DNA from: Candidatus Gastranaerophilales bacterium
GTDB taxonomy: Bacteria > Cyanobacteriota > Vampirovibrionia > Gastranaerophilales > Gastranaerophilaceae
NCBI GenBank assembly: GCA_947624665.1
Contig: CANQLK010000106.1
Span: 1 to 6,204 of the forward strand
Direction of reading: 5' to 3'
DNA length: 6,204 bases
Part shown: positions 1-5,525 of the stretch, piece by piece
Numbering within the stretch: position 1 is the stretch's first letter
Layout of the letters: each line of letters begins with the position of its first letter
Made by a program: the position numbers and the translations under genes
Notes under the pieces: generated by a model
The model's database searches: none
The model's input: only the letters and a program-made list of their open reading frames with translations
Told to the model about the DNA's origin: nothing

Positions 1-57
1 CTTTGAAACAGTTTCCCTATTTGGCGCCGTGTTCCAAATAGGGAAACTGTTTCAAAG
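1..57. repeat. Perfect 24-bp inverted repeat with 9-nt loop at window edge
   Basis: Bases 1-24 are the exact reverse complement of bases 34-57, leaving a 9-nt loop (25-33). The right arm is the normal coding sequence of the DUF475 gene (residues KTLKQFPYL, read on the minus strand). The left arm replaces what should be the continuation of that gene. The stop codon of the gene (17-19) lies in the left arm and is created by the fold-back. There is no T-run after the stem in either direction that would mark it as a terminator. A stem that copies conserved coding sequence exactly at the edge of the sequence is typical of a chimeric fold-back at a contig end, but a true genomic inversion cannot be excluded. 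Confidence 0.95.
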
Positions 58-910
58 TCTTTTTATCTGCCATATAAAGAGTTAAAGACCTTACGAACAT
101 AGCTCCTATTGCAAGTCCGATGGTAATTATAATAATATCTTTACTTATGGCAAAAGCTCCTAAAACCCCATCTAATGAAAAAGAAGCATCGATTAATTCA
201 AGGTATAAAAATCCTATAAAGCCTAATTTTGCGCTTTCACCTATTAAAGCGGCTTTTTTTTGAGCTATATTTTCAAGAAGATTACTTATGCTGTCTACTG
301 TTAAATAGCTTATGACTCCCGACATTCCTGCGATTAAAACAGATATTTTTTGTTCTTCGGGTATAAAATATTGCAATATCATTAAGGATATTAAAACGAT
401 AATTACATCTATATATCTGATAGTGCATAGTTTTACAAGTTGTTTTTCTATAAAAGAAATCCAGTGGAAATCTTTATTTCCGTTAAAGAAATAAGCAAGG
501 AAAATCATCATTAAAAAAGCTCCGCCGAATGTAACCAAAGGTGCGTGAGCAATATGCAGATAATGTGTATATTTATCGACATCATAAAGAGCCAGTTTTG
601 TAACGGCTATAAAGCTTAAACCTGAGAAGATGGAAACAACTGCTATCGGGAAAATAAAACGCATACCGAATACTGCGATGGCTATACCCCAAGTAATAAA
701 TCTGTGTTGCCATTTCGGATCCATTTTTTCCAATTTTAAAGCATTTATTACTGCATTATCAAAAGATAAGGTAATTTCTAATATCGCCAGAAACACAACT
801 ATGAAAAGAGCAGAAAAGCCTTTGCTCGGATGAATATGTTCCGCCCACATAAATGCGCATATAAAACCCGCTATGGCGACTAAAAATGAACCTCTAAAAT
901 ATTTAAGCAT
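17..910 (-). CDS. DUF475 family (TerC-like) integral membrane protein, C-terminus apparently truncated
   Basis: A 297-residue polytopic membrane protein with about seven or eight hydrophobic segments (roughly residues 7-23, 32-50, 72-102, 124-142, 166-182, 189-207, 229-252 and 257-279). It carries the two acidic membrane motifs of the DUF475/TerC-like group: LSFDNAV at 48-54 and DASFSLDGV at 241-249. MFVRSL (271-276) and YLEHGA (291-296) are also typical of DUF475. TerC relatives are tied to metal ion handling and tellurite resistance, but the substrate of DUF475 proteins is not established. Family members as I know them continue after YLEHGA with another hydrophobic segment. Here the frame ends one residue later, at a stop codon made by the inverted repeat at 1-57, so the native protein is probably longer. 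The start at 908-910 follows an AAAGG sequence about 9 bases upstream. The gene lies downstream of fba on the same strand, but a terminator separates them. Confidence 0.85.
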   Translation of the reverse strand: MLKYFRGSFLVAIAGFICAFMWAEHIHPSKGFSALFIVVFLAILEITLSFDNAVINALKLEKMDPKWQHRFITWGIAIAVFGMRFIFPIAVVSIFSGLSFIAVTKLALYDVDKYTHYLHIAHAPLVTFGGAFLMMIFLAYFFNGNKDFHWISFIEKQLVKLCTIRYIDVIIVLISLMILQYFIPEEQKISVLIAGMSGVISYLTVDSISNLLENIAQKKAALIGESAKLGFIGFLYLELIDASFSLDGVLGAFAISKDIIIITIGLAIGAMFVRSLTLYMADKKTLKQFPYLEHGAK

Positions 911-942
911 AATATATAACCTTTTTTTATTTCATATATATA

Positions 943-969
943 ATTATACAAAAGGGAGTGTTTTGTAAA
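943..969 (-). promoter_or_regulatory. Possible promoter of the DUF475 gene
   Basis: On the minus strand there is a perfect TATAAT (943-948), 32 bases before the start codon. The best -35 candidate, TTTACA (964-969), is only 15 bases further upstream, a short spacing, and it lies inside the fba terminator hairpin. The -10 is good but the -35 is weak, so this is a tentative call. Confidence 0.35.
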
Positions 970-979
970 CACTCCCTTT
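951..979 (-). terminator. Rho-independent terminator after fba
   Basis: A perfect 13-bp inverted repeat (951-963 with 967-979) has a 3-nt loop and a GGGAGTG core. It lies 16 bases after the fba stop codon. On the minus strand the stem runs into TTTTGTAT, a short and imperfect T-tract. The position and the strong stem support termination of fba. The following -10 box of the DUF475 gene begins only two bases beyond the stem. Confidence 0.75.
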
Positions 980-995
980 AAAATTGAAAATTTTA

Positions 996-1955
996 TTAAT
1001 CTTTAGCGTGACCTGCGGTACCGAGTACGTCAACCATTTTATGTTTAACCATTTCTTTAACTGCAGTTCTGCCCGGGCCCATATATTCACGAGGGTCAAA
1101 TTTTTCGGGATGTTCAATAAAGAATTCTCTGATAGTAGAAGTCATAGCCAATCTTAAATCGGTATCAATGTTAATTTTAGCTACGCCGTGTTTAGAAGCA
1201 TAATTAAGCATATCTTCGGGAACTCCTTGAGCGTCGGGAAGGTTACCTCCGTATTTATTACATTTTGCAACGAATTCTTTCGGAACTGATGATGAACCGT
1301 GTAAAACTAACGGATAATCATAGCCTGCAACTTCATTAACTGCTTTTTTAATTGCAGCCAATCTTTCGAAATCGAGTTTTGCTTCTCCTTTAAATTTATA
1401 AGCACCGTGAGAAGTACCAATTGCAACAGCCAAAGAATCGCAGCCTGTTTCTTTAACAAATCTTGCAGCTTCGGCAGGATCGGTATAAGTAGAATCAGCG
1501 CTGTGAACTTTAACGTCATCTTCAACGCCTGCTAATTTACCGAGTTCAGCTTCAACTGAAACACCTCTTGCGTGAGCATATTCAACAACTTGTTTTGTTA
1601 ATTTAATATTTTCTTCAAGCGGAAATCTTGAACCGTCAATCATAACAGAAGAGAAACCGCCGTCAATACAAGCTTTACAGATTTCAAAATCAGCACCGTG
1701 ATCTAAGTGTAATGCTATAGGAACGGTAGTTGTAGCAAGTGCAGCTTCAACCAATTTAATTAAATAAGTTTGGTTAGCATATTTTCTTGCGCCTGCGGAA
1801 ACCTGTAAAATAATTGGTGATTGAGTTTCTTCTGCTGCTTCTGCAATACCTTGTAAAATTTCCATGTTGTTAACATTGTAAGCACCAATAGCGTATCCGC
1901 CTGCCAATGCTTTTTTGAACATTTCTCCTGTTCCAACTAATTTTCTTTCTGTCAT
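996..1955 (-). CDS. fba: Class II fructose-bisphosphate aldolase
   Basis: A zinc-dependent aldolase of 319 residues that reversibly cleaves fructose 1,6-bisphosphate into glyceraldehyde 3-phosphate and dihydroxyacetone phosphate. It is a cytosolic step of glycolysis and gluconeogenesis. All hallmark motifs are present in order: the N-terminal AYNVNNMEI (25-33), HLDHG (83-87) with the catalytic Asp85 and zinc ligand His86, VEAELG (134-139), IGTSHG (179-184) with zinc ligand His183, LHGSS (218-222) with zinc ligand His219, and INIDTDLR (261-268) at the phosphate-binding end. The length is within the class II range. The start at 1953-1955 is fixed by an AGAGGAG ribosome binding site at 1963-1969, 7 bases upstream. 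The gene is monocistronic, with its own promoter and a terminator after it, and is divergent from the YtxH operon. The related tagatose-bisphosphate aldolases share these motifs, but the sequence resembles glycolytic FBA. Confidence 0.96.
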   Translation of the reverse strand: MTERKLVGTGEMFKKALAGGYAIGAYNVNNMEILQGIAEAAEETQSPIILQVSAGARKYANQTYLIKLVEAALATTTVPIALHLDHGADFEICKACIDGGFSSVMIDGSRFPLEENIKLTKQVVEYAHARGVSVEAELGKLAGVEDDVKVHSADSTYTDPAEAARFVKETGCDSLAVAIGTSHGAYKFKGEAKLDFERLAAIKKAVNEVAGYDYPLVLHGSSSVPKEFVAKCNKYGGNLPDAQGVPEDMLNYASKHGVAKINIDTDLRLAMTSTIREFFIEHPEKFDPREYMGPGRTAVKEMVKHKMVDVLGTAGHAKD

Positions 1956-1995
1956 TAGAAAACTCCTCTAGTTAAATAGTAATATTTACTTCTTA

Positions 1996-2024
1996 AATTT
2001 ACACCAAACAAAAAATCGATACAA
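1996..2024 (-). promoter_or_regulatory. Predicted sigma-70-type promoter of fba
   Basis: On the minus strand TTGTAT (2019-2024) and TAAATT (1996-2001) are separated by exactly 17 bases, about 40 bases before the start codon. This leaves room for a short leader containing the AGAGGAG site. Each box matches the consensus at four of six positions, so it is plausible but not strong. Confidence 0.45.
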
Positions 2025-2125
2025 GAACTAAAACAGGAAATAAAGTAAAGTAGGAGTGCAGTATATGTTCTCCAATTTTTCTTTTTTCTTTTTTGAATTT
2101 AAAAAATTTATAGAGTTACTAAATT

Positions 2126-2144
2126 TAGAATAGCGGGTATTCTA
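2126..2144. promoter_or_regulatory. Small dyad upstream of the YtxH operon promoter
   Basis: TAGAATA (2126-2132) and TATTCTA (2138-2144) form a perfect 7-bp dyad around a GCGGG centre. It ends 14 bases before the -35 box of the operon promoter, a position suited to an activator or repressor site. No known operator is recognised, and short AT-rich dyads arise by chance. Confidence 0.25.
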
Positions 2145-2158
2145 TTTAATATGAACGA

Positions 2159-2187
2159 TTGAAAGTTTGATTAAAAAATGTTACAAT
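2159..2187 (+). promoter_or_regulatory. Strong sigma-70-type promoter of the YtxH-DUF948 operon
   Basis: TTGAAA (2159-2164) and TACAAT (2182-2187) are separated by 17 bases, and the -10 is preceded by TGT, an extended -10 element. Transcription would start near 2194 and give a leader of about 23 bases before the ATG at 2217. This is close to the housekeeping consensus. I see no need for the alternative sigma factors that control ytxGH in Bacillus subtilis. Confidence 0.75.
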
Positions 2188-2216
2188 CAGATACATAAAA
2201 GTGAATGGAGGACAAA

Positions 2217-2528
2217 ATGTCAAAAGAAGACAGCTCGGTATGCTTCGGTGTTGGGCTTTTATTAGGAGTAGTCGGCGGTGTTATTGCTGCTGTTCTTTAT
2301 GCTCCAAAATCAGGAGAAGAAACACGGAAAGATGTTGAAAATGTTATTACGGATATAGCTCAAAAATATACTCCGGAAATCAATGAAGCAAAGAAAAATG
2401 CTTTAACCTCGATTGATATGATGAGATATAATCTGGAAAAACAATACAATAAAATCAGTGAAACGCTTAAAGCAAGACAAATTGCCAAAGCGAAAGAAAA
2501 AGAATCGATAGATTACGAGGTAAACTAG
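2217..2528 (+). CDS. YtxH-domain small membrane protein (first copy)
   Basis: A 103-residue protein with one glycine-rich N-terminal membrane segment (about residues 9-28). The YtxH signature APKSGEETR (29-37) follows directly, and then a long charged, mostly helical tail rich in Lys, Glu and Ala (about 38-97). An in-frame ATG 12 bases upstream (2205) is unlikely to be the start, because the GGAGG ribosome binding site (2207-2211) overlaps it and sits 5 bases before the ATG at 2217. YtxH proteins are widespread and often stress-associated, but their molecular role is unknown. This is the first gene of a three-gene operon, and its stop codon overlaps the ribosome binding site of the next gene. 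It resembles the third gene in domain layout but has diverged in the tail. Confidence 0.82.
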   Translation: MSKEDSSVCFGVGLLLGVVGGVIAAVLYAPKSGEETRKDVENVITDIAQKYTPEINEAKKNALTSIDMMRYNLEKQYNKISETLKARQIAKAKEKESIDYEVN

Positions 2529-2537
2529 GAGATTGAA

Positions 2538-2918
2538 ATGAGTCCCGTATTAGAATGTGCAGTTGTTATTTTTATAATAGTTGCAACGGTTGTTTTGGTT
2601 TTACTCAGTGTAAATGCCTTAAAACTGTTGGATGAATTAACAAAAACGGCAGTTAGTATTAGAGAAATGTCGGATTTGGCAAGAAAAGAATTAGAACCGG
2701 CTTTGAAATCGGTAAATGGTGTTCTCTCCGCAGTTAATGATGTTACAAGTGCCACAAACAGAAACTTTGCGCTATTAAAAAAAATTGCCGCAACGGTTAT
2801 AGGATTTTCCGTAATGGCTGTATCTAAAACCGTTAACAAGGAAAACAGTTTCTTAAGCGGTTTAAAAAGCGGATTTAGTATTTTTAGAAAAAAAGGAGAT
2901 AAAAATGTCAGTAGGTAA
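2538..2918 (+). CDS. DUF948 (YtxG-like) membrane protein
   Basis: A 126-residue protein with one N-terminal membrane helix (about residues 6-25). A helical, probably coiled-coil stretch (about 27-80) follows, with regularly spaced Leu, Val and Ile, as in DUF948/YtxG proteins. A second moderately hydrophobic patch (84-96) and a basic tail with FRKKGDK (116-122) end the protein. The assignment rests on the architecture and on position: in Bacillus subtilis ytxG (DUF948) and ytxH are also adjacent. The ribosome binding site AGGAG (2527-2531) overlaps the previous stop codon and lies 6 bases before the ATG. The last 14 bases overlap the start of the next gene in another frame, which suggests coupled translation. 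The function is unknown, and membership in DUF948 is likely rather than certain. Confidence 0.7.
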   Translation: MSPVLECAVVIFIIVATVVLVLLSVNALKLLDELTKTAVSIREMSDLARKELEPALKSVNGVLSAVNDVTSATNRNFALLKKIAATVIGFSVMAVSKTVNKENSFLSGLKSGFSIFRKKGDKNVSR

Positions 2919-3174
2919 ATTTATAGCAGGTTTCGCTATCGGCGGTATTGTAGGCGGTTTAATCGGGGTTCTTTTAGCACCTCAATCAGGTGAAGAAACC
3001 AGAGAAAAACTCTCGGATAAATCCAAAGAAATTTGTGATAAAGCTCATTCTACCGTTTCCGAAATACAAACTAAAGCTGACGGAATTGTCAGTGAAATGC
3101 AGGCAAAAGGTGAAGAACTTCTTTCTAAACTTCAAGATGTTATCAATAAACAAAAAAATACGGAAGAAGTTTAA
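2905..3174 (+). CDS. YtxH-domain small membrane protein (second copy)
   Basis: An 89-residue protein with a glycine-rich membrane segment (about residues 5-24) and the YtxH signature APQSGEETRE (25-34), very similar to the first copy in this operon. The tail is amphipathic and helical and contains an 11-residue repeat (about residues 51-83). The start at 2905 lies inside the end of the DUF948 gene (14-bp overlap). It is supported by AAGGAG (2893-2898), 6 bases upstream. A strong terminator follows the stop codon. The protein is probably anchored at the membrane with its helical tail in the cytoplasm, but topology and function are not known. The two YtxH proteins may form a complex or redundant pair with the DUF948 partner, which is inference from gene order. 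Confidence 0.85.
   Translation: MSVGKFIAGFAIGGIVGGLIGVLLAPQSGEETREKLSDKSKEICDKAHSTVSEIQTKADGIVSEMQAKGEELLSKLQDVINKQKNTEEV
3055..3153 (+). repeat. Three tandem 11-residue (33-bp) units in the second YtxH tail
   Basis: Residues 51-61, 62-72 and 73-83 of the second YtxH protein align as VSEIQTKADGI, VSEMQAKGEEL and LSKLQDVINKQ. The pattern hydrophobic-Ser-charged-hydrophobic-Gln recurs every 11 residues. The DNA units are diverged, so the repeat is old. A period of 11 fits a long amphipathic helix as in LEA- or apolipoprotein-like proteins. The third unit is the weakest. Confidence 0.55.
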
Positions 3175-3191
3175 TTTATTATATTTTAAGC

Positions 3192-3223
3192 GCAGGCAGT
3201 ATTTTAATACTGCCTGCTGTTTT
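3192..3223 (+). terminator. Rho-independent terminator of the YtxH operon
   Basis: A GC-containing stem GCAGGCAGTAT (3192-3202) pairs with its perfect complement at 3207-3217 around a short T-rich loop. It is followed by TGTTTT and, further on, TTTTT. It lies 17 bases after the stop codon of the second YtxH gene. Confidence 0.85.
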
Positions 3224-3235
3224 ATGTCTTTTTAA

Positions 3236-3264
3236 TTGCAATTACATTTTATTCGTATGATAAT
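3236..3264 (+). promoter_or_regulatory. Predicted sigma-70-type promoter of pgi
   Basis: TTGCAA (3236-3241) and GATAAT (3259-3264) are 17 bases apart. They lie just after the preceding terminator and about 33 bases before the pgi start codon. The placement between a terminator and a gene start supports an independent pgi transcript. Confidence 0.55.
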
Positions 3265-3297
3265 ATTTTCGTAGATATTTAGATAAAGGAATAAAAG

Positions 3298-4533
3298 ATG
3301 ACAGAAACAATATTATCCGATATTACTTTAAAAGCAGACATAACAGACTTAAAAAAATACGAAGAAAATGCCAAAAAAGCTGTTGAAATAATAAAATCAA
3401 GAGCGGGGAAGAAAGGTCAATTCCTTAATTGGATTGGATTTTTACCTGAAAATCAGCTTAAAACGATAGATAATCTTTTTGAAATGGCAGAAAAAGCAAA
3501 AAATAATAAATATACCGATTTGGCGATTTTAGGTATCGGCGGTTCAAGACATACTACGGAATCTCTAATAAAGATGATAGGTAAAGATGCTGATATACAT
3601 TTTTATTCTTCCGTTGATGGCGAAAGTTTCAGAAGATTTATAAACGGACTGGATTTATCAAAAACGCAATTTTTGGTTGTATCAAAGTCAGGCGGTACTA
3701 TTGAAACTACAGTTGCCTATGAAAATGCCAAAAAAGTTATGCAGGAATTTCTTGAAAGAGAAGATGTTTCCGACAGATTCATTGCAATGACGGATGAGTC
3801 CGCTGAAAAAAGCAATTTGAGGAAAATGGTTAATGCCGGAGATATTAAATTATCAGGTTTTGTTCATGATGATGTAGGCGGAAGATTCTCTATTTTTGAT
3901 GATGCTACAATTTTTACTCTTGCTTATGCGGGTGTTGCGAAAGAAGATGTAATTGCGATGTTAAAAGCTTCACTAGCAGCTCAAAAGGAATTTTTAAACC
4001 CTGATATTAATGTAAATATTGCACTTCAGCAGGCTGCATTTAATGTTCAATCAAGATTAAGCGGAAAACAAAAACATTTTATCGAATATTTCGGCGATGC
4101 TTTTATGGGAACGACTTTGTGGGAAAAACAATTAAAGAACGAGTCTTTAAAAGCAAGAATTTCTACCGATACAAATGTAGGCCCGGGTTATCTTCACTAC
4201 AATGCCGAAGCTGATTTGGACAGTGCAAATAAAGATTCTTTCTTTACTTTTGTTTATGTTACACCTCAGGAAAAGGTCACAAAGGCTGTTTTAACAGGTG
4301 TAATCAGCGCATATTCAAATATGCATCCCGTTTCAGTTGTTGAACTCAAAGATTTATCTTTAACAACTCTTGCTAAATTTATTGAATTTAAGCATTTTGA
4401 AACATTATATACAGGCAATATGCTAAGGCAAGCAGAAGGCAATATTACTTCTGACGATGTTGCTTTACCCGAAGTATTGCAACCCAATGTTGAAATATAC
4501 AAAAAAGAAGTCAGAAAAGCTATGGCAGAATAA
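3298..4533 (+). CDS. pgi: Glucose-6-phosphate isomerase, short and divergent
   Basis: A 411-residue enzyme of the SIS-fold Pgi family, expected to interconvert glucose 6-phosphate and fructose 6-phosphate in the cytosol. Recognisable family motifs are GIGGS (79-83), the sugar-phosphate loop SKSGGTIET (129-137, usually SKSGTT or SKTGTT), DVGGRFS (192-198) with the conserved Arg196, QLKNES (278-283) with Glu282 matching the catalytic glutamate, and QPNVEIYKK (395-403) with the C-terminal catalytic lysine. It is shorter than the roughly 450 residues of Bacillus Pgi. In the T-D-x-H motif that usually holds the ring-opening histidine the sequence reads STDTNVG (289-295), so the histidine is not in place; His300 is nearby. 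The start is supported by AAAGGA (3285-3290), 7 bases upstream. The gene has its own promoter and terminator. Pgi is the most likely function, and another sugar-phosphate isomerase is possible. Confidence 0.85.
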   Translation: MTETILSDITLKADITDLKKYEENAKKAVEIIKSRAGKKGQFLNWIGFLPENQLKTIDNLFEMAEKAKNNKYTDLAILGIGGSRHTTESLIKMIGKDADIHFYSSVDGESFRRFINGLDLSKTQFLVVSKSGGTIETTVAYENAKKVMQEFLEREDVSDRFIAMTDESAEKSNLRKMVNAGDIKLSGFVHDDVGGRFSIFDDATIFTLAYAGVAKEDVIAMLKASLAAQKEFLNPDINVNIALQQAAFNVQSRLSGKQKHFIEYFGDAFMGTTLWEKQLKNESLKARISTDTNVGPGYLHYNAEADLDSANKDSFFTFVYVTPQEKVTKAVLTGVISAYSNMHPVSVVELKDLSLTTLAKFIEFKHFETLYTGNMLRQAEGNITSDDVALPEVLQPNVEIYKKEVRKAMAE

Positions 4534-4553
4534 AATATTTAAGTTAAAAAGAG

Positions 4554-4581
4554 CGGAACAATTTATTGTTCCGTTTTTTTT
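4554..4581 (+). terminator. Rho-independent terminator of pgi
   Basis: An 8-bp perfect stem CGGAACAA/TTGTTCCG (4554-4561 with 4566-4573) with a TTTA loop is followed directly by eight T residues. It starts 20 bases after the pgi stop codon. This is a textbook intrinsic terminator. Confidence 0.92.
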
Positions 4582-4646
4582 GCGTTTAAAAAAATTTGTA
4601 AAAAATTTTTTAATTATCCCAGACATGTTAAATTTAAATAAATTAT

Positions 4647-4675
4647 TTGAAAAAGGTCAGTGTTAATTGTAAAAT
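4647..4675 (+). promoter_or_regulatory. Predicted sigma-70-type promoter of fabI
   Basis: TTGAAA (4647-4652) and TAAAAT (4670-4675) are separated by 17 bases, with AT-rich DNA upstream (4585-4646) that could act as an UP element. Transcription would start near 4682. This is downstream of the in-frame GTG at 4660, so that upstream start could not be used and the ATG at 4705 is favoured. I see no clear FapR-type operator. Confidence 0.65.
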
Positions 4676-4704
4676 TAATACATACTAGAAAAGAGGGATT
4701 TTAT

Positions 4705-5505
4705 ATGAAATTAATGGAAGGCAAACGAGGAGTTATATTTGGTGTTTCAAATACTCACGGAATAGCATACGGTATTGCGAAACAATTATATGAAGCAGGT
4801 GCCGAAATTGCATTTACATACGCAGGCGAGGTTATGGAAAAAAGAGTTCGTCCCATAGCCGAATCGATGAATGCAAAAGTTATAATGTCATGTGATGTTA
4901 CAAAAGAAGATGAAGTTCAAGCTGTATTTAAAGAACTTGAAAGAGTATACGGAAAAATAGATTTTGTAGTTCATGCCGTAGCTTATGCAAACAGAGAAGA
5001 TTTAACAGGTGAATTTGTTAATACTTCAAAAGCAGGTTGGGATTTAGCAATGGGTGTAAGCGCATATTCATTGGTTTCATTGGCAAGAAACGCTCAACCG
5101 TTAATGAAAGACGGTGGTTCAATATTAGCTTTAACGTATCTCGGCGGAGAAAAAGTTGTTGCTAATTACAATATAATGGGTGTAGCTAAGGCTGCCCTTG
5201 AAGCTTCAGCAAGATATTTGGCCGAAAATTTAGGAAAATACGGAATAAGAGTTAACTGCTTATCTTCAGGCGCCGTAAAAACTCTTGCCGCATCAGGCAT
5301 AGACGGATTTGGCAAAATGCTTAAAGCTGCCGTTGCAAAAGCTCCTTTAAAGAGAAATGTTACTCTTGAAGATGACGGTAAAACTGCTTTATACTTGTTG
5401 TCAGATTTATCATCAGGTGTAACGGGCGAAGTTATCCACGTAGATTGCGGTTGTCACGCAGTTTATGCTTCAGCGGAAGAAATGGATCTTGTTACAAGAC
5501 AATAA
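4705..5505 (+). CDS. fabI: Enoyl-[acyl-carrier-protein] reductase, FabI type
   Basis: A 266-residue short-chain dehydrogenase family enzyme that reduces trans-2-enoyl-ACP with NAD(P)H, the last step of each fatty acid elongation cycle in the cytosol. Visible hallmarks are the N-terminal EGKRGVIFGVSN (5-16) nucleotide-binding start, CDVT (63-66), HAVAYANREDL (90-100), and the FabI catalytic pattern YLGGEKVVANYNIMGVAK (145-162) with Tyr145, Tyr155 and Lys162. KTLAASGI (192-199) in the substrate loop and LSSGVTGEVIHVDCG (235-249) near the C-terminus follow. The start at 4705 fits the family, because homologues begin a few residues before EGKR, and it has an AGAGGGA site about 6 bases upstream. 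The frame stays open to a GTG at 4660, but the promoter position argues against that start. One oddity is SSGAVKT (187-193), where most FabI proteins I know have SAGPxxT. The gene is monocistronic and converges on tgt. Confidence 0.96.
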   Translation: MKLMEGKRGVIFGVSNTHGIAYGIAKQLYEAGAEIAFTYAGEVMEKRVRPIAESMNAKVIMSCDVTKEDEVQAVFKELERVYGKIDFVVHAVAYANREDLTGEFVNTSKAGWDLAMGVSAYSLVSLARNAQPLMKDGGSILALTYLGGEKVVANYNIMGVAKAALEASARYLAENLGKYGIRVNCLSSGAVKTLAASGIDGFGKMLKAAVAKAPLKRNVTLEDDGKTALYLLSDLSSGVTGEVIHVDCGCHAVYASAEEMDLVTRQ

Positions 5506-5525
5506 ATAATAAATAATTATAATTT

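Noticed and set aside
312..833. Two plus-strand ORFs of 60 and 67 codons opposite the DUF475 gene
   Set aside because: They are antisense to a clear membrane protein gene, and the translations show no domain features or ribosome binding sites.
1307..1525. 72-codon minus-strand ORF within fba
   Set aside because: It is a shifted-frame shadow of the aldolase, whose motifs are continuous in the other frame.
2072..2112. Long T-rich tract followed by an A-rich tract as a possible terminator
   Set aside because: The pairing is only A-T without a GC stem, and no gene on the plus strand ends just upstream.
2525..2839. 104-codon minus-strand ORF opposite the DUF948 gene
   Set aside because: The plus-strand gene has an ideal ribosome binding site and operon context. 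The antisense frame has no recognisable features.
2990..3235. 81-codon plus-strand ORF overlapping the second YtxH gene and its terminator
   Set aside because: It is a frame shadow rich in Lys, Asn and Phe, and it runs through the terminator hairpin.
4582..4646. AT-rich stretch with TTAAATTTAA palindrome (4628-4637) before the fabI promoter as an operator
   Set aside because: Such palindromes are expected by chance in DNA this AT-rich. It does not resemble a FapR-type site and is noted only as a possible UP element.
4266..4666. ORFs overlapping the 3' end of pgi on both strands
   Set aside because: The minus-strand frame is antisense to conserved pgi sequence. The plus-strand frame reads through the pgi stop and the strong terminator.
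4660..4704. Upstream GTG start giving FabI a 15-residue extension
   Set aside because: The -10 box at 4670-4675 lies inside this extension and the FabI family starts near the ATG at 4705, which has the better ribosome binding site.
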